A stretch of DNA of 64,000 nucleotides from Marisa cornuarietis (lineage: Eukaryota > Mollusca > Gastropoda > Architaenioglossa > Ampullariidae). Under the pieces are notes generated by a model, which was not told the origin of the DNA, made no database searches, and saw nothing but the letters and a program-made list of their open reading frames with translations. Where the stretch lies: the NCBI GenBank assembly GCA_004794655.1, contig SMMW01000020.1:785001-849000 (forward strand), in the 5' to 3' direction. The translations under genes and the position numbers were made by a program. Position 1 is the stretch's first letter. The number at the start of each line of letters is the position of its first letter. Of the stretch, positions 48,393 through 59,091 are shown one piece after another.

Positions 48393-49499
48393 TCAGAAGT
48401 TTTCATCGGAGTTCACAGTTGTTTGTGTCATCGACCTCTCGTCACTAGCTGCTTCACAGACTAAACATGAACCTGCACACCAAAGACTCGCGTGGCACCG
48501 ACACAGAATGCGTTTAGCACGTGCTCTGAACCTTGCCCCCGTCAGGCAGTACAGGTAGAAGTTGACAGCATGACTGCTACACCACAAAGGGGTAACAACA
48601 CCCCACACGAGATCTAACAACTCAAATAAGTTTTTGTCGGAAAAGGCATTGTCAATAAGTACAAGCTGAGTGACAGTAAAGGCACAGGAAGGAAAGGTTA
48701 ACAGAAAGAAGGTCAGCGAGGTGACAATCAAAGTCACGGTCATGGAAACAGCCTTTTTCTCTCGAACTCTGACCTGATGTGTGCTGCCGACAGCCAGGTG
48801 ATCGCGAGCTTCTCGTGTTGACGTCACGACTCGTCTAATCAAGATGAGGTCGTCGATAAGAAGGATGGCGAAAGGAAGACAGGAGGACATGATGGTGTTA
48901 ATCCAGACCCACACTTTTAAAACTGTCCTCGTCACCTCATCATCGTAGTTCGCGTTGCACGATTTCCACATGACGACGTCTACTTTCATCTCGATGATGG
49001 TAGAGAAATACAGAAAGAGAGCATTTGTCGTCGTAGAGAATATAATTAATAGCATGACTGCAACAAAGGTCAAGTGAGTGGAGTTTAAATTTTGGACCTT
49101 ATGAGACCAAACTACAGACACTGCTCTCTGTGTTACCATGACGACCAATGTCCAGGTAGATAAAGTGCTACAGCTCCAAAGAGCCCAGATACCGAGTTTA
49201 CAAATCGCCTCGTGGACAACCCAGACATCGAAACCGAACTGAAAGCGGATCCACCTGAGCAGGACGTTGTCAAAAATGGCGATGAGATCGGAAACAGCCA
49301 GCAACCTGAGGTACACGGCCATGCTGGGGTGCGTGACACTTCTATCGTGAAGAACAAGAAAGACCATGATGTTACCAAACGTGCCGAAGATGATAATAAA
49401 GGGACTGCTTATCTTCCAGCCAGTCGGACCGGAATCTGTCGTCGACTGGGAGACAGGGAGGTCGCTGGCGTTACCGAGGGAGTCGTTCAGCAACATCAT
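48393..49499 (-). CDS. Rhodopsin-class GPCR, cluster copy 5 (orphan)
   Basis: Single-exon 368-residue receptor, starting at the first of two adjacent ATGs. N-D-S and N-A-S sites (5-7, 10-12) suggest N-glycosylation. Landmarks: G-N (42-43), L-A-V-S-D with D71, C100 paired with C181, T-Q-R (123-125), F-P-S-C in TM6 (269-272), N-F-Y-L-Y in TM7 (313-317), C-R-C (333-335) and ending D-E-N-F. It forms a subfamily with copy 6, clearly separate from copies 1-4 (for example R-W-I-R-F-Q-F-G-F-D and the F-P-S-C motif). Long open frames on the opposite strand are shadows. The tail is cysteine-rich (C341, C345, C348). Ligand unknown; intact and probably functional. Confidence 0.93.
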   Translation of the reverse strand: MMLLNDSLGNASDLPVSQSTTDSGPTGWKISSPFIIIFGTFGNIMVFLVLHDRSVTHPSMAVYLRLLAVSDLIAIFDNVLLRWIRFQFGFDVWVVHEAICKLGIWALWSCSTLSTWTLVVMVTQRAVSVVWSHKVQNLNSTHLTFVAVMLLIIFSTTTNALFLYFSTIIEMKVDVVMWKSCNANYDDEVTRTVLKVWVWINTIMSSCLPFAILLIDDLILIRRVVTSTREARDHLAVGSTHQVRVREKKAVSMTVTLIVTSLTFFLLTFPSCAFTVTQLVLIDNAFSDKNLFELLDLVWGVVTPLWCSSHAVNFYLYCLTGARFRARAKRILCRCHASLWCAGSCLVCEAASDERSMTQTTVNSDENF

Positions 49500-49663
49500 G
49501 GCGGTGCTTTAGCTGCTTATGTCCCTTTGAACATTTAAAATAAAATGACTAATGTGACCAATTACACATTTAAACTGGCAGCAGCCTGCAGGCTTGTGTG
49601 ATCACTAAGCTAGAATGAATGATTGTCATGCTGTCGTTGTCAGGAGGGTTGCTGGTGTCTTCA

Positions 49664-49676
49664 TGTCGTTGTCTGA
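49664..49676 (-). promoter_or_regulatory. Conserved leader motif upstream of receptor 5
   Basis: TCAGACAACGACA on the coding strand, about 165 bp before the ATG and about 65 bp after the TATA box. Confidence 0.5.
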
Positions 49677-49740
49677 ACCTCAGATACGTGGAGGCACGAC
49701 GGGTGAACTCACACAGTAACATCAAGGAACCGCTCGTGGC

Positions 49741-49748
49741 TTATATAA
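49741..49748 (-). promoter_or_regulatory. TATA box of receptor 5
   Basis: TTATATAA, about 245 bp upstream of the start codon, followed on the coding strand by GCCACGAGCGGTTCC. It is conserved at receptor 6. A good canonical match, so transcription probably starts near 49,715. Confidence 0.6.
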
Positions 49749-49824
49749 TGTCGGTAATCACCTTTCAGATGATTGATGACTTTTCTTTTCACGGCATGCA
49801 AAAGAAATTTGCACCAACTTCCAA

Positions 49825-49864
49825 ACACGCACACACGTACACACACACATATATATATATATAT
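49825..49864. repeat. CA/TA microsatellite upstream of receptor 5
   Basis: ACACGCACACACGTACACACAC followed by an AT run. The matching place in copy B has a CA-rich run at 58,232-58,276. Confidence 0.9.
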
Positions 49865-50390
49865 TACAAAGAGAAGGATAGATTGATGAGTTCTTAAGAG
49901 GCAAATATCATAAATTTAGTTTAACTGGTAGTGAAAATTCCCTGTCAAACTTGTAGTGTGTACACACACGCACGCACGCACGCCGTACACTGAAATGTGA
50001 ACTTTTTTTCGTGAAAATGCACAAGTTAGTGTTCACAAAAAAATTTCTTGACAAGCCTACATACAAATCCCATCAGGAAATTATTGATATTTTATTTTTA
50101 TTATTTACCACTGGCTTCGTTTTACGAATAAATCATCATTAGTGAACCATTGAAGACGTGGAAACCAAAATATTATTTTTGCGCATTTCTGTATGAATTC
50201 TTGACATAAAACGTCTCTTAAGCCATCCTATCATTAATAAAGAACAAATGTTTTTTTTTACTTTCTATTGCTGGAAAAAAAAACTGTAAGAGCGTTTTTC
50301 CTATCAGGATTAAAAATATGACAAAAGCGTGTGTGTGCGCCGGTGTGCGTGCACATATGAGTGTGTTTGTGACTATTATATAGTAACTAT

Positions 50391-51364
50391 TAGTTAAGAT
50401 AATTAACATATATAACTATCAAATACCAGGGGAGTGAAGCATGTCTCTAATTTTACGCTGTTACGTCCCTTCTACAAACGAAATCAGATTTATGTCCCTT
50501 TTCGCCAGTTTTCAATCGAATGACAGTTACACAAAAACTTTGCCAAACCTGTTTAAAAGTTCATTTTTATTTGTGCTGTTAATAAGGACATGTACAGCCA
50601 AGTATTTCTCTGTTAAATGTCCTAGTCGTATAGTGAGTGCTGAGGCCGGGACACTGAGGGAGGAGGTAGCAAACTCCGTCTTCTTGTATCAGTGAACATC
50701 CTGTAGGTGTCAGGTCTCAGAATAATGTAAACAAGACAAACAAGATAAAGCTTTTCCCATGACTAATCATTGTGCAAACAAAACAAATATAGACAGTCTC
50801 TTATAAAGCTTTCCCAGTGAATAATCATTGTGTGAACAAGACAGACAGGGCCTCTAATAAAACTTTCCCCATGACTAACCCCTTTAATTGTTTATCGCTG
50901 TGTCAGCACACTGTTTGCATGGAAGAATATGGCAACAGGTCAGTCTGTAATATAAGTTTTGAGCAGAACTGATACACTTGTCACAATGTTTGTTGCTCGC
51001 TTACACTCAGTACAACATCTTCTTGGTGGAATGTCATAGTCTCTGCTACTTGACTTCGATATTGATAATTTTTGTCCGCAGCCTCCCACAGATGTGTCTA
51101 GAAGAAATGTAGTCATGGATAAGACAGCGGGACACAAACATGTAGCTGTGTAAATGTTACCATGTGTAACCGAGTGGTGGGGTTATGGTGTGTCAGCAAA
51201 TTTCTCCCACACACTCAACCAGAGGCAGGAAATAGCCAGCAAGTGTACGGCCACGTGTACAGCTACCACATCCTACACAGCGAGGTCTGTGTCACGTGGT
51301 CGAAGGCGGTAAAACGCCGAGACTGTTTTTTTCTCAACTTTTGTGTCGCTCTTGTATCCGCAGC
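50391..51364. other. Intergenic, nothing recognised
   Basis: A word AAGCTTTTCCCATGACTAATCATTGTG recurs loosely three times (50,750-50,890). No gene recognised. Confidence 0.45.
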
Positions 51365-51409
51365 CTGTCTGCTCTTCTGTCCCTGGTTGGTTTATTTAGT
51401 AGGAAACTT

Positions 51410-51592
51410 CGTCCACCTTGAGGTGATTTCGCACTATGTGGAGAGAGGGGGAGAGGGGAGAAAACTGGAGTAAGAGGTTCGTACAGGTGTCGCATACAGG
51501 GAGTGTTCCGAGACGAGATCTGAACCCTGAGCGGCTCACTTCAGTGGTGACAAGCGAGTGTTTAAACCACTAAACTACCGGGCGCCTCGATG
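51410..51592 (-). mobile_element. tRNA-derived SINE (same family as 58,850-59,052)
   Basis: The minus strand begins GGCGCCCGGTAGTTTAGTGG (box A-like), continues with GGGTTCAGATCTCGTCTCGG (box B-like) and CACTCCCTGTATGCGACACC, and ends in a degraded CTCCCCCTCTCTCC body. The layout matches the copy near 59 kb. Confidence 0.8.
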
Positions 51593-51838
51593 CGATGCTC
51601 CTGTACGACCACAGCGATTTGGAGCCAGAATCCTATAGCCACTCACCGCCAAGCACCCTTTGATGGTCAAGCAGGTCCACCCGATGTGTTTCGAGTGCCA
51701 AAACTTTAACTAACAACAAACACCGGCCTACCTGCCTCCCCTATACACATCAACACATGCATGATATTTGCTTTGTTATTATTGTGTAGCTCTGTACCCT
51801 GGTCTCGTATCATTCTTGCTGTGTGTGTGTGTGTCTCT
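51593..51838. other. Spacer, nothing recognised
   Basis: No feature apart from a GT run leading into the microsatellite. Confidence 0.4.
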
Positions 51839-51843
51839 CTCTC

Positions 51844-51906
<63 letters not shown>

Positions 51907-51920
51907 CTCTCTCTCTCTCC
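51815..51920. repeat. (GT)n-(CT)n-(CA)n-(TC)n compound microsatellite
   Basis: A long CA run of about 52 bp at 51,850-51,901 is flanked by GT and CT runs. Confidence 0.97.
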
Positions 51921-52899
51921 TCTTGTTATTCTAAGACACTACCTAATGTTATGTTAAGCTGTGTTGTAGTCAGATTGTTTCTCACTAAAATAAAATCGCC
52001 TCGTGAGTTGCGCCTGCTGCAGCATACAGAGTACAGACGATGTACAAGTCTAACGACAGCTGACCAGTCAACCAGTGCTGATTGTGGAGGGTGAACAGTT
52101 CTCACAGCAGACGACTAAGTGCCTACCGGATGTTTTGCCAGCTTCCTCTGTACAGTGTGTTATAAGATTAGATGGACTCAGGAGTTATGGCAGCCCAAAC
52201 CCCGTCAATTTGAAACAACACGTGTTAGGGTCGGTTAAATATTTTAAGGAATGAGCAAACAGGACATGCAGGAATAGACTCTTGTTTCCTCTGATTGCTG
52301 GCCATTAGAGTCTTCTTCGGAATCCCTTTAAAAGAAGGCACATTACGGCTTTGAACTTTTTATTTTAATTTGTATTTTGACATTACATTACCAAAAGAAA
52401 GAACACGGAGACAAAATATTTTGATAATTTTAAAATATTTCCTTATTAAAGAAAATATATAATTTTTAGTCATTTATAACACGCCTTTATTACATACACC
52501 ACACCTTTAAAGGATCCAAGTTATAAAAGCAACTTGCGCAAAATTAGTGAAGGAAGATAATTGCAAGAATAATGAACTCAATTTACAGTAGCCTCCCTTT
52601 GACCACTTCTATAGCTGCAGGCGTCATAGCTGGAAGTTTTTACTAGCTGGAAGATTATAAAGGCACAGACACACATATTGTGAATCTTAAAGTAACAAAT
52701 CTCGCCCCTAACCCCGACCCCCCCCACACACACGCACAGACAAAAGCACGTATACACACACCCACACACATACACAGACACACACTTATACGCCCCTATA
52801 CACATAAACTAAAATAACTAAATAATAATTATGATAATAGCACTTCTATAAATCACAAATCGACGCAGTTATGTTTATGTTTAACTGTAGTTGATAATA
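51921..52899. other. Intergenic, nothing recognised
   Basis: Contains a CA-rich stretch at about 52,720-52,790. No coding region recognised. Confidence 0.45.
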
Positions 52900-54274
52900 A
52901 AATTCAACTTGATATTTATCTTCAGTTTCTTTATGCTATGATCATTAGTGTAGCAGACCTGTCAACGCAAACAATTTGACTCTGTGGACTTGTGAAAATG
53001 TCAGAAGCTGAGAGCTGCCTGAAGAAAACTGAGAGCTGCTGGGTGAAAAATTCCTTGTGAAAACTTTCTCGTGCTACGCTCTTAATACCTTTAACCTCTT
53101 ATTTCTCTTTTCTCATACATATTTCTTTAGTTGTCAAAGGACAAGATGGCCGTGATAGTACAGTCACCCACACCAGGTCCTTCTGCCGTTGATGATGCAC
53201 ACAGACCTCGTCCTCTCGGTTTTTGAGTCTCCATTGTTAATCTCCCTTGTCGCCAGCCTCTTGATGCTTGCATAACATACCTGTCGCAAATCTTTGATCG
53301 TAATTGAAGCCAGGTAAATACTGTACTCTCTCGAATACATTTTTTTATCACAACTAGTCATCATATAAATAAACATGTAAATACTGTAGTGTGTTACGAA
53401 TTAAATGCGGTAGCGGTCTGTGTGAGGTGTCACACGCTTTGGTGGGCTGTTTGACCCCGAGTCTACCTGCGTTCCATCCGTAACATAGTGTCCCTAATAA
53501 AACTGTTGATCACGGCTAGTCATCGTAAAAATAAACCTAAACACCAACAAAAATAGAAGGCAGGTACAAAAAGGAAACGACACATCAGGCACCACAAAAA
53601 CAGCAACCCTTTCCTCACATCTCCCCATCCCCCCATACCCTCACCCACCTCCCCAACACCCACACTCCCCAAAGACCCCATCCCCCACAGTACGAAATCT
53701 CCGAGAGGTGGAAGCACTTTCCCTTTCAAAGTCAACAACAACAAAACAACAACAACTGTTTACAGGTTGATGACAAAAAAACTCCCCTACCTACCCAGCA
53801 ACTTTCCGAAACATCATTTACCACAGAAGGTCAAGGCCAAGGATGGTTTGCCGTTGACACGGTGAACCACTAAAGCTAAATGCATCTAAGATTTGTTTTT
53901 CCGTCACTTAAATTAATAAAATTCACAGGTAAATAGGTCTAAACTTGACAGGTATATTAGTATAGAGGTATAAACTTGAGAGGTATATAGGATATACGTA
54001 TCCTGAGCTTTGTCCTGTTTTGCATCGTTTGTGGTTGTTATTCACACAAGATCTGACGCCTCGTGTCCATACTGTGTCACTAATATCAACGAGAAGAAAA
54101 CATAAACAAACTATATTCGTTATTGGCACATTGTTTGCTGTCAAAGCTATCCACAAAGTTTCCTTTTCCAGCATTGTAAACAGTATCCATTAATTAATAT
54201 TTAAAAGGTCCAAAGAATGAGATAGGTAAAACCGCGAAGACAACGCAGGTAAAGAATTATTACCATTAATGTAG

Positions 54275-54412
54275 TCATTTTAGCTACAAATATTACTTTC
54301 ATGTAGTCGTTCAGCTACAAATATTACTTTAATGTAGTCGTTCAGCTACAAATATTACTTTAATGTAGTCGTTCAGCTACAAATATTACTTTCATGTAGT
54401 CGTTCAGCTGTA
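54275..54412. repeat. 31-bp tandem repeat, about 4 copies
   Basis: Unit TTTAATGTAGTCGTTCAGCT followed by ACAAATATTAC. Confidence 0.95.
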
Positions 54413-55829
54413 AGTTGCTTCGATATTTATTTCCCCAAGTTACTTCGTTATTCTAGACTCGAGGCTGTTACATTTCATTTCTGACTGTCCTGCTCACCAA
54501 TAAAATGCGATTGGAATCTGTGACCTAGTGAAGTCTGGAAACTGAGGAATGTTTCCATGTAGTTTCACATAATCTGTCTCCACATTCCCTCTTACAAGTG
54601 GACATAATACTCCTGCAGTAAAGGCTAATGGCGATCTCAAGTTCCAAGCACTGGTGTAGCCCACACTCACCTCACCTCACATATTAACAGTTTGGGCTAA
54701 TTGGCTATTAACCAGCTACAGGTAGCTACAGGTGATGTCTAGCCACTCAGCTCACAGAAATAACACCTATTTATAGCTTGTGTGTCAGTTGATACCAATG
54801 TCATGTTCGTATCGAGGACACCTGTAACTTTGTTAATTAACGACAGCACTGAATAAATGCTGTGCTAGACATAAAACATTTTAGCGCGGGATTAAATAAT
54901 AACACATAATGCTTCGTTATAACTTTGGTTTGTGGACATACTGGCGATGTCATAATAGTGTCACTAGGGCTGACACCTATTGCTTTAGCATGTCAGTGAC
55001 ATGACATCTCTAGCCACACATCTTGCTCTTGTAGCCACCATTTGTCCACAAGACGACTTCAGCAGGTATCAGACTCAACACATATTAAAATCAGATCCTG
55101 CTCCACATTTTTCGAGCTACGCATAACCAACAAAAAGAATTTTTGAGAAGTGTCCATGTAAGGATAGTCTAGTGTAGTATTAATGCAAGTAGTAAGAATA
55201 TTCTAGCTAGCACTTATGCACATAGTCTAGTCTAACACTAATGTTCTTGGTACCCACGAGGGTTTAATTGATTGGAACGCAGTGCACCACTAAACGCTAA
55301 CTAGCACAAGAAGAATATCATCAAGTGGTAATTATCGGAGTGGAGTGGCTCAAGGAAATTACAAACTGACTGATCTAACTGGGTGTATTTATCATACGAC
55401 AGGATTATTCACTAATTAGCGAAATTGTATGCTTAGCGAATGGCTATTATTTTGACAAAGGAAAACCTATTGGACAAGCGAGATGGTCCCGACGTTCAGA
55501 TTCACAGTTGAATGTGTCTAGATTGATCACAGCGCCCTGTTGTTTAGTGTATCCAGAACGATGGGCTCGCATTTCAGTGTGTCCAGAATGATCGACTAAC
55601 AGTTTAGTGTGTGACTAATGTCCAAGTCACCGTTTAGTGTGTCCATAATGATCACCAGACAACTTAGCGAGTGACTTTTGTTTAAAAAAGCACAGATCAC
55701 CCCCTGAAGAGAGCCCTCATGTTGAGCGATGCCTGTTTCCAGAAATAGAATTAATAAAAAATATTGATGATACAATTAGGAAAAAGATAGTTTACAAAAG
55801 GTAAATGTCGCATAGTATGAAGCGCCTCC

Positions 55830-56140
55830 TACCTTTAGTCTGGTACCTTGAGATACAAGCTGCTCGGCATACGAGTTTCTTGAGATACGAGCTGCGACTC
55901 GGGCCAGTTTCCTGTTTGAGATCCGAGCTGAATTCCGAGATACGAGCCGGCGCCATTCGGGAAGCCGACCCGTAATTCGTGAAGTTTCCTCCTCGTGCAG
56001 TCGTACATCTTGGCAAGATCTATCACTTGTACACCACGCTAATTTTTTTCTGTTATTTATTACTTTATTTCTGCCATTCTTCTTCTTCTTCTTTTTCCCA
56101 CCACTGTCTTTGTCACTCACTTTCTTCGGCCCCATCGAAG
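55830..56140 (-). mobile_element. Tigger/pogo-like DNA transposon remnant
   Basis: The minus strand has M-G-P-K-K-V-S-D-K-D-S-G-G-K-K-K-K-K-K (from 56,137), then in another frame V-I-D-L-A-K-M-Y-D-C (about 56,030-56,000). These resemble the start and the helix-turn-helix of Tigger-type transposases. The sequence then runs into a terminal region with several CTCGTATCTC words and AAGGTACC at about 55,842-55,849, typical of Tigger inverted repeats. The transposase body (DDE domain) is absent. I did not find the matching terminal repeat on the right, so the boundaries and the family call are tentative. Confidence 0.5.
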
Positions 56141-56796
56141 TACACAAAAAAGTTAGTTAAAACTGCGAAAATGATACAAAAACGAGCACCACGACTTAAC
56201 TCTGTGGGTAACACGCGAGAAAGAACGAGACGACGCCGTGACGATGCCGTGATGCTGTGTGATCCGAGCGCCCGTCTTGCTGTCTCGTCTGGTCGTATTA
56301 AAGACAGCAATCAATATAGTAAGCACTTTGATCAACTTATTGTATGAACATTTTACTATAAGTAAAATCTTTTGGATAATTTGATGGTGCGTGTACGGAT
56401 CTCTTTCTGTGTAAATACCTTATTGTGACCACCATGTTTGATTTTAATTATTGTTAAGTAAGGAATGACGATCGAATCCGCTTCAAACACCGGGAGATTA
56501 AACATGCAGCTACGAGTAACACACGTTACACGTATCAGCCAGGGGAAAAGGTGGCCACCTTGTATACAACCCCTCGAGGTGCAGGCTGTACGTGTGGACA
56601 CTGGGGCCAGGCGTTCCATGTGTCAGGGACTGTAACTGCGAGGTCTGTCTCGGTCACTCGGTGCAGCTTCGGACATGGGTTATCTCCTCGTGACAAACTA
56701 CCTGAGACATCACGGGTTGACATTGTTTAGTGGTCGACTTCATTTTTCCTTGTTGTAGCTTCTCAGTACATTCACTTTCATCCTCTAACTACGGCT
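56141..56796. other. Intergenic, 3' of receptor 6
   Basis: No gene recognised. A plus-strand open frame at 56,160-56,346 has no known domain. Confidence 0.4.
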
Positions 56797-57915
56797 TCAG
56801 AAGTTTTCCTCGGGGTTCACAGTTGTTCGTTTCTCCAACCTCTCGATTCCCTCTGCTCCATAAAGTGAATACCAAGGAATCGCCTGGTACCAGAACAGAA
56901 TGCGTTTAGCACGTGCTCTGAACCTTGCCCCCGTCAGGCAGTACAGGTAGAAGTTGACAGCATGACTGCTACACCACAAAGGGGTAACAACACCCCACAC
57001 GAGATCTAACAAATCAAATAAGTTTTTGTCGGAAAAGGCATTGTCAATAAGTACAAGCTGAGTGACAGTAAAGGCACAGGAAGGAAAGGTTAACAGAAAG
57101 AAGGTCAGCGAGGTGACAATCAAAGTCACGGTCATGGAAACAGCCTTTTTCTCTCGAACTTTGACCTGATGTGTGCTGCCGACAGCCAGGTGATCGCGAG
57201 CTTCTCGTGTTGATGTCACGACTCGTCTAATCAAGATGAGGTCGTCGATAAGAAGGATGGCGAAAGGAAGACAGGAGGACATGATGGTGTTAATCCAGAC
57301 CCACACCTTGAAGACAGTCGTCGTCAGCTCATCATCGTAATTCTCATTGCACGATTTCCACATAACGACGTCCCCTACTTTCATCTCGATGATGGTAGAG
57401 AAATACAGAAAGAGAGCATTTGTCGTCGTAGAGAATATAATTAATAGCATGACTGCAACTAAGGTCAAGTGTCTGGAGTTTAAACCATTAACCTTATGAG
57501 ACCAAACTACAGACACTGCTCTCTGTGTTACCATGACGACCAATGTCCAGGTAGATAGAGTGCTACAGCTCCAAAGAGTCCAAGTACTTAGCTTACAAAT
57601 CGCCTCGTGGACAACCCAGACATCGAAACCGAACTGAAAGCGGATCCACCTGAGCAGGACGTTGTCAAAAATGGCGATGAGATCGGAGACAGCCAGCAAC
57701 CTGAGGTACACGGCCATGCTGGGGTGCGTGACACTTCTATCACGAAGAACGAGAAAGACCATGATGTTACCAAACGTGCCGAAGATGATAATAAAGGGAC
57801 TGCTTATCTTCCAGCCAGTCGGACCGGAATCTGTCGTCGACTGGGAGACAGGGAGGTCGCTGGCGTTACCACTGGTGATGTTGTCTCCCACGAGGGAGTC
57901 GTTCAGCAACATCAT
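56797..57915 (-). CDS. Rhodopsin-class GPCR, cluster copy 6 (orphan; recent duplicate of copy 5)
   Basis: Single-exon 372-residue receptor. It differs from copy 5 by a seven-residue N-terminal insertion (V-G-D-N-I-T-S, adding an N-I-T glycosylation site), a few substitutions in loop 2 and TM5, and a very different tail. Landmarks: G-N (49-50), D78, C107 and C189, T-Q-R (130-132), F-P-S-C (277-280) and N-F-Y-L-Y (321-325). Where the other full-length copies have C-R-C after helix 8, this one has F-W-Y (341-343), so the usual palmitoylation cysteines are gone. It still ends E-E-N-F. The DNA from about 56,905 rightwards through the promoter is nearly identical to copy 5, whereas the last 110 bases are not. 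Confidence 0.93.
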   Translation of the reverse strand: MMLLNDSLVGDNITSGNASDLPVSQSTTDSGPTGWKISSPFIIIFGTFGNIMVFLVLRDRSVTHPSMAVYLRLLAVSDLIAIFDNVLLRWIRFQFGFDVWVVHEAICKLSTWTLWSCSTLSTWTLVVMVTQRAVSVVWSHKVNGLNSRHLTLVAVMLLIIFSTTTNALFLYFSTIIEMKVGDVVMWKSCNENYDDELTTTVFKVWVWINTIMSSCLPFAILLIDDLILIRRVVTSTREARDHLAVGSTHQVKVREKKAVSMTVTLIVTSLTFFLLTFPSCAFTVTQLVLIDNAFSDKNLFDLLDLVWGVVTPLWCSSHAVNFYLYCLTGARFRARAKRILFWYQAIPWYSLYGAEGIERLEKRTTVNPEENF

Positions 57916-58068
57916 GGCGGTGCTTTAGCTGCTTATGTCCCTTTGATCATTCAAACTAAAATGACTAATGTGTCCAATTACACATTTAAACTGGCAGTAG
58001 CCTGCAGGCTTGTGTGATCACTAAGTTAGGATGAATGATAGTCATGTTGTCGTTGTCAGGAGGGGCGC

Positions 58069-58081
58069 TGTCGTTGTCTGA
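58069..58081 (-). promoter_or_regulatory. Conserved leader motif upstream of receptor 6
   Basis: TCAGACAACGACA on the coding strand, matching that of receptors 5 and 1. Confidence 0.5.
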
Positions 58082-58148
58082 ACCTCAGATACGTGGAGGC
58101 ACGACGGGTGAAGAACTCACACAGTAACATCAAGGAACCGCTCGTGGC

Positions 58149-58156
58149 TTATATAA
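58149..58156 (-). promoter_or_regulatory. TATA box of receptor 6
   Basis: TTATATAA, about 235 bp upstream of the start, in the same context as at receptor 5. Confidence 0.6.
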
Positions 58157-58231
58157 TGTCGGTAATCACCTTTCAGATGATTGATGACTTTTCTTTTCCC
58201 GGCATGCAAAGAAAATTCACACTCATTTCCT

Positions 58232-58276
58232 AACACGCACACACGCACATACACACAAACACAAACACACACATAC
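58232..58276. repeat. CA-rich microsatellite upstream of receptor 6
   Basis: Interrupted ACACGCACAC and AAACACAAACAC run, at the same place as the CA/TA run upstream of receptor 5. Confidence 0.85.
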
Positions 58277-58849
58277 GCATTACTCAGCAAGGGACAGATT
58301 GATGTGTTTTCAAAACCTAAGTATTACATCATTAGTTATAGTTTAATTGGTAGTGAATATTCACTGTCAAACTTGTAGTTTGTGTGTGCACACACACTAC
58401 GAATAAAGGTGCACAAGGTTGTGTGTGTTCACAAAAAAACCTACATACAAATCCCACTAAGAAAAACTTGAGAGAATGTTTTTATTATTTACTACTGGCT
58501 GTTTAAAAAGTTCAAAATATATTCTGTAATTTAACTCCGCTTTCCGAATAAATCATCATTAGTGAATCATTGCAGACGTGGAAAGAAAATATTTTTTGCA
58601 CATTTCTCTGCAAGTTGTTGAGATAAAACGTGTCTCAAGATGACCGTGTAAAGAAAAAATTGTGGTTTTACTTAAAATCTTCCCTATCATTTTCAAAAGT
58701 TTCATGTAAATGTGTGTGTGCGCATGTGCGTGCACATGCGAGTGTGTCTGAATATTAAATTATAAATACTGGTAAATGGCAAGGATGCAAGATGGCCCAC
58801 CAAATCTCTCTCTCTTTCTCCCTGTTTTTTGTTGTTTCTTTAGTTGGAA

Positions 58850-59052
58850 AGTGCTTCCAGGTTGCGGTGATGGCGCACTATGGGGGGAAAGGGAGGGGGG
58901 AGGAAACCGGAGTACCCGGAGAAAACCCCCGCCGCCCAGCCCTGCGAACAGGTGTCACATAAAGAGAGTGTCCCGAGACGAGATCTGAACCCTGAGCCGC
59001 TCACTGCAGTGGTTACAAGCGAGTGTTTTAACCACTACACTACTGGGGGACC
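58850..59052 (-). mobile_element. tRNA-derived SINE
   Basis: The minus strand begins CCCCAGTAGTGTAGTGGTTA (box A-like), then GGGTTCAGATCTCGTCTCGG (box B-like) and CACTCTCTTTATGTGACACC. It then has GTTTTCTCCGGGTACTCCGG and TTTCCTCCC, a conserved SINE body also known from other animals. It lies head to head with the next SINE. Confidence 0.85.
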
Positions 59053-59091
59053 CGTTCTCTCTGTTTTCGCCATCCCTTCCCTTAAAAAGGG

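Larger units (their letters stand above)
41120..50390. repeat. Segmental duplication, copy A (contains receptor 5)
   Basis: Ordered blocks match the region 52,900-58,760: 41,133-41,310 with 52,925-53,100; 44,045-44,460 with 54,125-54,690; 44,530-44,690 with 54,700-55,025; 47,060-47,330 with 55,485-55,810; and 48,393-50,380 with 56,797-58,755. Order and orientation are conserved. Similarity is highest across and just upstream of the receptor. Copy A is about 3.4 kb longer because of repeats and extra sequence (for example 41.4-43.6 kb and 46.55-46.98 kb). Apart from receptor 5, a SINE and small repeats, no gene was recognised. Confidence 0.85.
52900..58760. repeat. Segmental duplication, copy B (contains receptor 6)
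   Basis: Counterpart of 41,120-50,390 (see matching blocks there), shorter at about 5.9 kb. The left part is more diverged, with indels, while the receptor and the 850 bp upstream of it are very similar. It also carries a Tigger-like remnant (about 55,830-56,140) between the shared 3' block and receptor 6 that copy A lacks, so that insertion postdates or differs from the duplication. Otherwise no gene was recognised. Confidence 0.85.

Noticed and set aside
49212..49538. Plus-strand open frame of about 108 codons opposite receptor 5, with a related one at 57,607-58,017 opposite receptor 6
   Set aside because: It is antisense to a well-supported receptor gene and similar in both copies only because the receptors are; no domain is recognisable.
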